Assembly: GCA_002291845.1 (NCBI GenBank)
Contig: DBAU01000090.1
Span: 1-9,790, forward strand
Length of the DNA: 9,790 nucleotides
Direction of reading: 5' to 3'
Source: Alphaproteobacteria bacterium UBA1002
GTDB lineage: Bacteria > Pseudomonadota > Alphaproteobacteria > Rickettsiales > UBA998
The notes beneath the pieces were generated by a model. The model was not told the DNA's origin. It saw only the letters and a program-made list of their open reading frames with translations, and made no database searches. Numbering within the stretch: position 1 is the stretch's first letter; every line of letters begins with the position of its first letter. Positions 1 to 5,324 of this stretch are shown here, one piece after another. Both the position numbers and the translations under genes were made by a program.

Positions 1-358
1 CGAGCAATTGCTGGCCGCCGCAAATGCCGAGGATTGGCTTATTATCGCGCAGCGCGGCGCGGGTGATCGCCGCTTCAAAGGCGGTGCGCTGCGGCTTGAG
101 GTTGGACACGGTGGCATGCACCTGCGTCTCGCCATACATCTCCGGCGGGATGTCGAAATCCCCCCCGATGATGACCAGCCCGTCGATCATCGCGGCATAG
201 TGCTCCACCAACTCCAGCTCGTGCGGCAGCGGCAACGGCACCGCGCCACGCTGGCTGATGGAGGTGAGATAATTCTCGCGGATGGCATACCACGGCTTCT
301 TGGAATAGGTCGGCTTTGTCTCATGATCGAGGGTAAAGCCAATGACGGGCGCGGGCAT
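1..358 (-). CDS. Class I glutamine amidotransferase, peptidase C26 (PuuD-like), 3' end missing
   Basis: Partial gene: the first 119 codons are in the window and the C-terminus lies beyond the left edge. The protein begins MPAPVIGFTLDHE and shows the class I amidotransferase pattern: an N-terminal strand, a central GLVIIGGDFDIPPEMYGE segment (residues 60-77) and the nucleophile-elbow motif LGICGGQQ (110-117), with C113 as the expected catalytic cysteine. The GGDFDIPP..YGE signature is typical of the C26 family, which includes gamma-glutamyl-GABA hydrolase PuuD and related gamma-glutamyl hydrolases. The catalytic His and Glu would be in the missing part. The exact substrate cannot be told from this fragment. 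ATG at 358 is chosen because it starts the family-like N-terminus, although I see no clear Shine-Dalgarno upstream. It lies 201 nt downstream of motB on the same strand and probably has its own promoter in that gap. Family assignment is secure; function is only a family-level guess. Confidence 0.85.
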   Translation of the reverse strand, partial: MPAPVIGFTLDHETKPTYSKKPWYAIRENYLTSISQRGAVPLPLPHELELVEHYAAMIDGLVIIGGDFDIPPEMYGETQVHATVSNLKPQRTAFEAAITRAALRDNKPILGICGGQQLL

Positions 359-455
359 AGACGAGTGCTGATAAAAAGTTATGGCTCTAGCTGTATTCCC
401 CTTGGATGCTCCGGTCAATCGATAGGCCGTGAGACTGTGTGGCTGGTGCGTTTTT

Positions 456-530
456 ATGTCATTGGTAGCAAAGCGAAGCCATCCAAGCGTTTGTGGATGG
501 CCTTACCCGTTTCACTCAATGCCATGACAT
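456..530 (-). other. Nested inverted repeats after motB; candidate terminator or structured RNA
   Basis: The gap between motB and the amidotransferase (359-559) holds no gene I can support. Inside it, GCCATCCA (478-485) and TGGATGGC (494-501) form a perfect 8-bp stem with an 8-nt loop. Outside it, ATGTCAT (456-462) is complementary to ATGACAT (524-530), giving a nested arrangement of about 75 nt. There is no T-tract after the stem on the minus strand, so it is not a classic intrinsic terminator. Its place, about 60 nt after the motB stop, fits transcript-end protection or factor-dependent termination. That role is inference. Confidence 0.3.
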
Positions 531-559
531 ATGAAACAGGTAGCCATCATAGGGGCAGT

Positions 560-1228
560 CTAGTCCAGCCGACGCTCTACTTTGATGACAATGCGTCGAT
601 TCAGCTCGCGGTTTTCCTCAATAGGATTCCCGAGATTATCGAGGTTGGGCACTTTGGGAATCACATCAGCAAACCCGGCCGCACGCATTTTGTCCTCTTC
701 CATGCCATGCTCGACGAGGAAGCGCAGCACGGTGGTGGCGCGTACGGCAGAGAGCTCCCAGTTAGAGGGAAACTGCGCCGTCTTGATCGGCGCGTCATCG
801 GTATGGCCGTCAATCTGGCAAAGGTAATCCTCATAATCAAACTCGGCGAGCGCGGTGGCCATCTTTTCCAGGACTGGGACGGCTTCCGGGCGGAATTGTG
901 CGGAGCCCGCATCATAGAAGGAAGAGGCCGATAGCTCGAGCAGCACCCCGCGGTTGGTTTTTTCAATAGAGACCGCCTCCTCCATTTGCAGCTCCGCAAT
1001 CAGCACCTGCAGCTTGTCAAACAGCTCGTTGAAGGGCTTGGAATTGTCGGTCGCTTTGCTTTTGAATTCCTCCAGCGCGTCTTGCAGCAGTTCGATATCC
1101 GCTTGCTTTGGCTCGCTCATCGAAAGGATGATGACGAAGAAACACATAAGCAGGGTGATGAAATCGGCATAGGTCAACAGCCAGCTTTCATCCTCATGCA
1201 CTTCTTTCTTTTTGCCGTGCTTGGCCAT
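560..1228 (-). CDS. motB: Flagellar stator protein MotB (PomB-like)
   Basis: Peptidoglycan-anchored subunit of the flagellar stator, which couples ion flow through the inner membrane to torque on the rotor. A short basic N-terminus is followed by a single transmembrane helix (about residues 16-37) whose YADF motif carries D22, the equivalent of the ion-carrying aspartate of MotB (E. coli D32) and PomB (D24). The helix sequence TLLMCFFVIILSMSE closely resembles PomB. A linker leads to a C-terminal OmpA-like peptidoglycan-binding domain with DGHTDD (140-145), SNWELSAVRA (155-164) and NRELNRRIVI (205-214). At 222 residues it is short for the family (roughly 260-310), mainly through a compact linker. 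ATG 1228 is preceded by AAGGGG at a good distance, lying inside the end of motA, so translation is probably coupled: the motA stop is only 3 nt upstream. Assignment is secure; ion type is inferred. Confidence 0.96.
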   Translation of the reverse strand: MAKHGKKKEVHEDESWLLTYADFITLLMCFFVIILSMSEPKQADIELLQDALEEFKSKATDNSKPFNELFDKLQVLIAELQMEEAVSIEKTNRGVLLELSASSFYDAGSAQFRPEAVPVLEKMATALAEFDYEDYLCQIDGHTDDAPIKTAQFPSNWELSAVRATTVLRFLVEHGMEEDKMRAAGFADVIPKVPNLDNLGNPIEENRELNRRIVIKVERRLD

Positions 1229-1231
1229 GGA

Positions 1232-2032
1232 TTACCCCTTGATCTGGCGATCCATGTCGAAATGAATCTCGGGGTCGAGGAAGCTGTTGAGGCGGTCCTG
1301 CATATAGCGCGGGCCTTTTTTCTCGGCGAGCAGCAGCAGCCCTTCCGCAATCATGTAATTGCGGAAGCGCTCAATCTCCATTTTCTGCTCCAGCTTAAAC
1401 GCGGCGGGATAACAGAACAGGCGCGCGAACACCACGCCGTAGAGCGTGGCGAGCATCGCCATGGACATCCCTTTGCCCACCTGCCCCATGTCCGCGGAGA
1501 AATTCTGCAGCATCACCACCATCCCCACCAGCGTCCCAATCATTCCGAAGGTGGGGAGATTAGCCCCCATGCTGCGCAACACGGTCACCGGTGCGATGGA
1601 GCGCTCAAACTCTGCTTCGATAGCAGTTTCCATCATCAGGCGAAGCTCGGCAGGTGTATGGTTAGAGGTCACCAGCGTCAGGCAGAATTTAAGTAGCGGC
1701 TCGTCGGTCTGCACGCTTTTGATTTCGCCCTCCAGCGCGGGCAAGCCCTTTTTCTGTACGAGATACGACCATTTAATCAGCCGCATGATCTCGACATTCA
1801 GCGCCTCGCGGGTGGCTTTGGGCTTTTTCAGCATCCACCAGATAGCCTTAAACGCGATATTCACGTAGCGATGATGGAAGCTCATATACGCGGCCGCCAC
1901 GGTGCCACCCACCACAATCAGAAACTCGCTGATGCTAAAGAACGTACCGACATTGCCGTGCGTAGCATGAAACACCGCACCGGCCAGCATCAAAAAACCA
2001 AAGATCGCCCCAAGCAGGGAAGGAAGTGACAT
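1232..2032 (-). CDS. motA: Flagellar stator protein MotA (PomA-like)
   Basis: Multi-spanning stator subunit that forms the ion channel with MotB and contacts the rotor protein FliG. The 266 residues show four membrane segments: about 5-22, 33-50, 152-178 and 184-208. The large cytoplasmic loop lies between segments 2 and 3. The two conserved channel prolines are visible as P160 in GANLPTFGMIGTLVG and P209 in CYPAAFKL, matching E. coli P173 and P222. The loop stretch QKKGLPALEGE (93-103) matches the charged rotor-interaction patch (basic residues K94/K95 and acid E101). Length and the FGMIGTLVGMVVML signature are nearer PomA than E. coli MotA. ATG 2032 has an AGG-TAGG ribosome site with about 9 nt spacing. 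The gene stops 3 nt before motB and follows gshB after a 79-nt gap that may hold a promoter. Confidence 0.96.
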   Translation of the reverse strand: MSLPSLLGAIFGFLMLAGAVFHATHGNVGTFFSISEFLIVVGGTVAAAYMSFHHRYVNIAFKAIWWMLKKPKATREALNVEIMRLIKWSYLVQKKGLPALEGEIKSVQTDEPLLKFCLTLVTSNHTPAELRLMMETAIEAEFERSIAPVTVLRSMGANLPTFGMIGTLVGMVVMLQNFSADMGQVGKGMSMAMLATLYGVVFARLFCYPAAFKLEQKMEIERFRNYMIAEGLLLLAEKKGPRYMQDRLNSFLDPEIHFDMDRQIKG

Positions 2033-2111
2033 AGCAGGGAACCTACCTGTTAACCCATTCTCACTAATGCCCGCAAAGGTTTAAGAAAACGTCAATGGCC
2101 TGCAAAAAATG
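2033..2111 (-). promoter_or_regulatory. Candidate motAB promoter region
   Basis: This 79-nt gap between gshB and motA is longer than most gaps in the train. On the minus strand it has TTGACG (2095-2090), a 5-of-6 match to a -35 box, but no good -10 box at the ideal spacing; the nearest is CATTAG about 20 nt away. It also holds GGGTTAAC (2056-2049), whose complement resembles a CtrA half-site (TTAACC), and a second TTAA at 2081-2084. The two TTAA elements are far wider apart than the TTAA-N7-TTAA consensus. I see no intrinsic terminator for gshB here. A separate promoter for the stator genes is plausible but unproven. Confidence 0.25.
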
Positions 2112-3053
2112 CTAGACGAGGCGTTTTCGCTCCACCGCCTGCCAGAAATCCGCTTCTGGAGTCGTACCGTATAATTGCTTCAGTGCACGCAGACCCGTAG
2201 GCGAGGTGAGGTTGATCTCAGTCAGCCAGTCGCCAATAAAATCCACCCCGGCAAAAAGTAAGCCACGGGCTTGCAACTCCGGCCCCAACCGGGTGCAGAT
2301 CGCTTGCTGGCGCGGGGTGAGCGCGGCAGCGGCTGCCGAACCGCCCACGCGCAAATTAGCACGGATTTCTCCAGCCGCGGGAATCCGCCCGAGCAGCCCG
2401 GTCACCTGCCCGTCAATCATCACGACCCGGCGGTCACCCTCAGCCACCTCCGGAAGAAAACGCTGCGCCACCAGCGGCTCCGGGCGAGCCAACAACGTTT
2501 CCAGAATCGCCTCAACGTTATCGCTCGTCGCATGGAGGCGGAACACCGCATGGCCGCCATAGCCATAGAGCGGCTTGACCACAATATCCCCCTGCTCGGC
2601 AAGAAAATCACGAATCGCCCCGACCTCCTGCGCGATCAGCGTGGGGGGCATGGCATCCGCAAACATGAGCGGGAATAATTTTTCCGGCGCGTTGCGAACA
2701 TGGAACGGGTCGTTCACCACCAGCGTCTGCGGGTGGATCCGCTCCAGCAGGTAGGTCGCGGTGAGGTAGCCCATATCGAACGGCGGGTCCTGGCGCATCA
2801 GCACCACGTCCACCTCATTCAGGCAGAGAGACTCCGGCGCATTCTGCTCATACCAATGTTCCCCCTCGGCGAAACGAATGGGCCGCGCCCGCGGAGTCCA
2901 TAATCTACCCTCACGCCAGCAGAGAGAATCCGCTGGATACCACCAGAGCGCATGGCCTCGGCGCTGCGCTTCCAGCGCCAGCACCAGCGTGGAGTCGCCC
3001 TGCGGGTTCAAGCGCTCAGGGGGGTCCATTTGAAGGGCAACACGTAAGCCCAT
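2112..3053 (-). CDS. gshB: Glutathione synthetase
   Basis: ATP-dependent ligase that joins gamma-glutamylcysteine and glycine to make glutathione in the cytosol. The 313 residues equal the usual bacterial GshB length (E. coli 316). The N-terminal substrate domain has the hallmark QMDPPERLNPQGDST (8-22) and VLMRQDPPFDM (84-94). The ATP-grasp part has the lysine and glycine-rich loop VVKPLYGYGG (158-167), GDRRVVMIDG (206-215), NLRVGGSA (233-240) and the Mg-binding segment GVDFIGDWLTEINLTSPTG (269-287), where D271, E279 and N281 align with E. coli D273, E281 and N283. ATG 3053 has GGGAG 9 nt upstream. A 13-bp palindrome overlaps that ribosome site. Its placement 30 nt after a BON-domain lipoprotein gene recalls a neighbourhood often seen in proteobacteria. 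No gshA is visible here. Confidence 0.97.
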   Translation of the reverse strand: MGLRVALQMDPPERLNPQGDSTLVLALEAQRRGHALWWYPADSLCWREGRLWTPRARPIRFAEGEHWYEQNAPESLCLNEVDVVLMRQDPPFDMGYLTATYLLERIHPQTLVVNDPFHVRNAPEKLFPLMFADAMPPTLIAQEVGAIRDFLAEQGDIVVKPLYGYGGHAVFRLHATSDNVEAILETLLARPEPLVAQRFLPEVAEGDRRVVMIDGQVTGLLGRIPAAGEIRANLRVGGSAAAAALTPRQQAICTRLGPELQARGLLFAGVDFIGDWLTEINLTSPTGLRALKQLYGTTPEADFWQAVERKRLV

Positions 3054-3062
3054 GGGCGAATT

Positions 3063-3076
3063 CTCCCAATTTGGGA
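3063..3076 (-). promoter_or_regulatory. gshB: gshB ribosome binding site overlapped by a 13-bp palindrome
   Basis: On the minus strand GGGAG (3067-3063) sits 9 nt before the gshB ATG and fixes that start. Four of its five bases belong to a perfect palindrome, TCCCAA-N-TTGGGA (3064-3076). As RNA, UCCC and GGGA could form a short 4-bp stem that hides the ribosome site. As DNA, it could be an operator half-site pair. Either role is inference; the palindrome itself is directly visible. Confidence 0.4.
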
Positions 3077-3083
3077 TGGTGAA

Positions 3084-3689
3084 TCAGTAGCTGGCGTTTG
3101 CTGAAGGTGCAGACTGGCCGCGCAAACGAATATGACTGACGACACGCGAGACACCGGAAACGCGTTGTGACACAGCAATTACAGCGCGCATTTCTCTCTC
3201 ATCCTTTGCGGTGCCGATGAGGTAGGCCACGCCATTGACCACTTCCGTCGTGAAGTTGGCTGAGCGGATGCCTTTGGTCGCAAGTAGGCGCGCACTAATC
3301 TGCGTTTCAATGGCCTCGTCCTGCGCGTAATCAATCGCGGTGAGGTCCTCACCCACCTGAATCTCGTTGATGACTTCCTTCACACCTTCAACCAACCAGA
3401 CGAGGCGAACTGCCTCATCTGCCGTGCGCTGGCCTTTGACGCGACCAAACAGAAAGACACGGCCATTATAGACACGTACAGACAAATTGGTGAGCAGTCC
3501 TGCGACCTCTGACTGCACAAAGTAATGGTTGATCTTAGTGTAAAGCGTGGCGTCGTCGATGGAGCGGCCGAAGGTGCGATCTTCGGCGGTCGCTTCACTC
3601 ACCCGTGATGCACCGGAAACCGCAACAGAACGGCAACCATTCATCGCGAGCAGCGGGAGCATGATCCAGAAAACTATAGAACGTATCAT
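3084..3689 (-). CDS. Dual BON-domain lipoprotein (DolP/YraP- or OsmY-like)
   Basis: Predicted envelope protein of 201 residues. The N-terminus MIRSIVFWIMLPLLAMNGC is a signal peptide ending in a lipobox-like LLAMNGC, with C19 as the probable lipidated cysteine. The M and N at -3 and -2 are off consensus, so lipidation is likely rather than certain. Two BON domains follow, about 45-112 and 123-190. Each has the pattern strand-NG-V-L-G-strand, helix, then GV..V: YNGRVFLFGRV...VEGVKEVINEI and VNGVAYLIGTA...VSGVSRVVSHI. Two BON domains, lipid anchor and length match E. coli DolP (YraP, 191 residues), which protects outer-membrane integrity; the assignment by function is inference. The reading frame is open upstream to a GTG at 3773, overlapping the preceding gene. 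I chose ATG 3689 because it begins the signal peptide, though it has no good ribosome site. TTG 3707, with AAGG nearby, is an alternative. Confidence 0.85.
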   Translation of the reverse strand: MIRSIVFWIMLPLLAMNGCRSVAVSGASRVSEATAEDRTFGRSIDDATLYTKINHYFVQSEVAGLLTNLSVRVYNGRVFLFGRVKGQRTADEAVRLVWLVEGVKEVINEIQVGEDLTAIDYAQDEAIETQISARLLATKGIRSANFTTEVVNGVAYLIGTAKDEREMRAVIAVSQRVSGVSRVVSHIRLRGQSAPSANASY

Positions 3690-3741
3690 GGGCGGGATTA
3701 TGCCCAAGCATCCTTCGCTTCGCAAGTCACTTCCAACAGAA

Positions 3742-3990
3742 TCAGATCGGAACAATCTGTAACGTGACATCACTCACGGCACGCGCTGTGGCAGAGCGCG
3801 GCTTATCATCAAGAAGGGCCAGCTCGCCAAACATCTGCCCAGCATCAAGCAGGGCAATACGAAACTCGGGACCACCGGGGATTTCGTCGACGATCTCCAC
3901 CTGACCGCTGAGGATGATGTAGGCATTGTCACCGGGATAGCCCTGACGGAAGATCACATCGCCGGCTTTGTAGTGTAAATGATGCGTCAT
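3742..3990 (-). CDS. Short stand-alone cyclic-nucleotide-binding-domain protein
   Basis: An 82-residue protein that is nearly all cyclic-nucleotide-binding beta-roll, with no DNA-binding, kinase or channel domain. It starts MTHHLHYKAGDVIFRQGYPGD, has the AYIILSGQVEIV strands (23-34), and carries a near-canonical phosphate-binding cassette FGELALLDDKPRSATARA (54-71). That includes E56 and R65, the residues that in known family members hold the ribose and cyclic phosphate. It ends at LQIVPI, right after the last strand, so the C-terminal helices that normally cap the ligand (full domain about 115-120 residues) are missing. Neither other frame downstream restores them. It may be a genuine minimal domain or a truncated gene. 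ATG 3990 has a weak GAG ribosome site 7 nt upstream. It sits 36 nt after ampG and 52 nt before the BON gene, so it probably shares their transcript. Domain call is firm; ligand and partner are unknown. Confidence 0.85.
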   Translation of the reverse strand: MTHHLHYKAGDVIFRQGYPGDNAYIILSGQVEIVDEIPGGPEFRIALLDAGQMFGELALLDDKPRSATARAVSDVTLQIVPI

Positions 3991-4016
3991 GCCTGCACTC
4001 TACGCGCCATTCCGTT

Positions 4017-4036
4017 AAAAAATGATTTAATTTTTT
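4017..4036 (-). other. All-A/T inverted repeat across the ampG stop codon
   Basis: AAAAAAT (4017-4023) and ATTTTTT (4030-4036) form a 7-bp inverted repeat with a 6-nt loop that contains the ampG TAA. With only A-T pairs the RNA stem would be weak, so I do not call it a terminator. It could equally be an A+T-rich promoter element for the downstream small gene. Confidence 0.25.
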
Positions 4037-5322
4037 GCTACAACTATTTCAGCCGTTGCCAACAAGGGGTGGCGACGCAGCGGAATAAGCAGTGCCAGTG
4101 CGGGCAGACCTATCAATGCAGAGAGAACAAACATCGCGCCCCAGCCTGCAGACGCCGCAATGTAGCCTGCCGGACCTGCCAGAAGAGTGCCAGAAAGCGC
4201 CGCGAGGGAAGACAGAAGCGCATACTGCGTAGCAGTGTAACGCGTGTCGCACAAACGCATCAGGAAAGCGACCGCCACAGCCCCCACGGCACCTCCGGCG
4301 AGGTTTTCCACGGAAATCACCACCATCAGGGCCCAAAGCTGCGGCCCGGTTTTTAATAGCAGCAGGTAAATCAGATTACTCGCCAGCTGACCAACGCCAA
4401 ACCAGATCAGTGCACGGCGCAGGCCCAGCGAGGAAAGACCCCACGCGCCCAGAAAGCCACCGAGCACCGCCGCCAGAAAACCATACACTTTGGCGATGCT
4501 GCCGATCTGCTCGAGCGTGTAGCCTATTTCCAGATAGAATGGGCTGGTCATGAACCCGATAAACCCATCCGCTACCCGGTAGAGCGCAACAAACAGCAAT
4601 AGCCACAACCAACGATGATGGGCCTGGGCAAATTGCTGGAAGGGTGCCACGACGGCCTCCTGCATCCACACGCGCAGCGTGCGCGATCCTTCCGATGGGC
4701 GCGTCACCGCAGGCTCCCCGGCTATGACTGCAGTCAAGGCACCGAGGCCCACCAGCACGGCCATGATGAGGTAAACCGTTCCCCAAATAGCCTGATCATA
4801 TCCTTCATTCCCCCCCAGCCAGCCGACTAAAATCAACGCGCCCGCACCTGAGAACAGCATGCCGACCCGGTAGCCGAACACCGCCACCGCAGCACCCTCA
4901 CCGTACTGGTCTGCGGAAAGAAATTCCGTGCGGTACGCATCAATCACCACATCCTGACTGGCCGAGAAGAAGGCCACGGCCACAGCGGCCAGTGCTAAGG
5001 TTTCCGGTGTCAGGGCCGGGTTGATCCATGCCATCCAGAGCAGCCCCGCGATCAGCCCGCCTTGCGTCAGCAGGAGCCAGCTGACCCGCTGGCCAAAGCG
5101 GCGCGACAGCCAGGGCAGACGAAGCTGGTCCATCAGCGGCGACCAGGCAAATTTGAAAGAATACGGCACCGCGACATACGCAAACAGGCCAATGGAGGCC
5201 TTATCCACCCCGCTTTTGGCTAGCCATGCCGAAAGCGTGCCTCCCACCAACGCACGGGGCAATCCGCTGGAGATGCCCAGTAGCAGCACAGCAAGAATAC
5301 GAGGATGCAGGTAACGGCGCAT
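4027..5322 (-). CDS. ampG: AmpG-family muropeptide permease (MFS transporter)
   Basis: Inner-membrane major facilitator carrier that imports GlcNAc-anhydromuropeptides released during peptidoglycan turnover, feeding cell-wall recycling. The 431 residues show about 12 hydrophobic segments. AmpG signatures, numbered from the chosen start, are ISSGLPRALVGGTLSAWL (17-34), the GLFAYVAVPYSFKFAWSPLMD stretch (near 45-65), ASQDVVIDAYRTE (121-133) with D124 and D128, and GYRVGMLFSGAGALIL (near 149-164). The QDxVIDAYR motif separates AmpG from generic MFS proteins. The frame is open to TTG 5328, but ATG 5322 is preferred: AGGA lies 6 nt before it, and it begins 2 nt after the cysQ stop, a layout suited to translational coupling. 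No ampD, nagZ, ampR or beta-lactamase gene is in view, so a link to beta-lactamase induction cannot be judged. AmpG-like paralogues are common in alphaproteobacteria, so substrate is inferred. Confidence 0.9.
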   Translation of the reverse strand: MRRYLHPRILAVLLLGISSGLPRALVGGTLSAWLAKSGVDKASIGLFAYVAVPYSFKFAWSPLMDQLRLPWLSRRFGQRVSWLLLTQGGLIAGLLWMAWINPALTPETLALAAVAVAFFSASQDVVIDAYRTEFLSADQYGEGAAVAVFGYRVGMLFSGAGALILVGWLGGNEGYDQAIWGTVYLIMAVLVGLGALTAVIAGEPAVTRPSEGSRTLRVWMQEAVVAPFQQFAQAHHRWLWLLLFVALYRVADGFIGFMTSPFYLEIGYTLEQIGSIAKVYGFLAAVLGGFLGAWGLSSLGLRRALIWFGVGQLASNLIYLLLLKTGPQLWALMVVISVENLAGGAVGAVAVAFLMRLCDTRYTATQYALLSSLAALSGTLLAGPAGYIAASAGWGAMFVLSALIGLPALALLIPLRRHPLLATAEIVVAKN

Positions 5323-5324
5323 AA

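Noticed and set aside
8..1696. Long plus-strand open frames (308 and 236 codons) opposite the amidotransferase, motB and motA
   Set aside because: They run antisense to genes with clear family motifs, have no recognisable domains and low-complexity His/Arg-rich translations, as expected from GC-rich codon positions on the other strand.
2049..2084. CtrA binding site upstream of motA
   Set aside because: TTAACCC and a second TTAA are present, but their spacing (27 nt) does not fit TTAA-N7-TTAA and the extra C breaks the 8-mer form. Kept only as a weak note in the promoter entry.
2060..2086. Flagellar sigma-28 promoter upstream of motA
   Set aside because: A TAAA element exists on the minus strand, but the downstream box matches GCCGATAA at only about two positions.
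3742..3773. Fusion or frameshift joining the cyclic-nucleotide domain to the BON protein
   Set aside because: The BON frame upstream of its signal peptide does not resemble the missing C-terminal helices of a cyclic-nucleotide domain, and the BON protein has its own signal peptide.
4027..5322. A beta-lactamase induction locus around ampG
   Set aside because: No ampR, ampC, ampD or nagZ is present in the window; AmpG alone points only to wall recycling.
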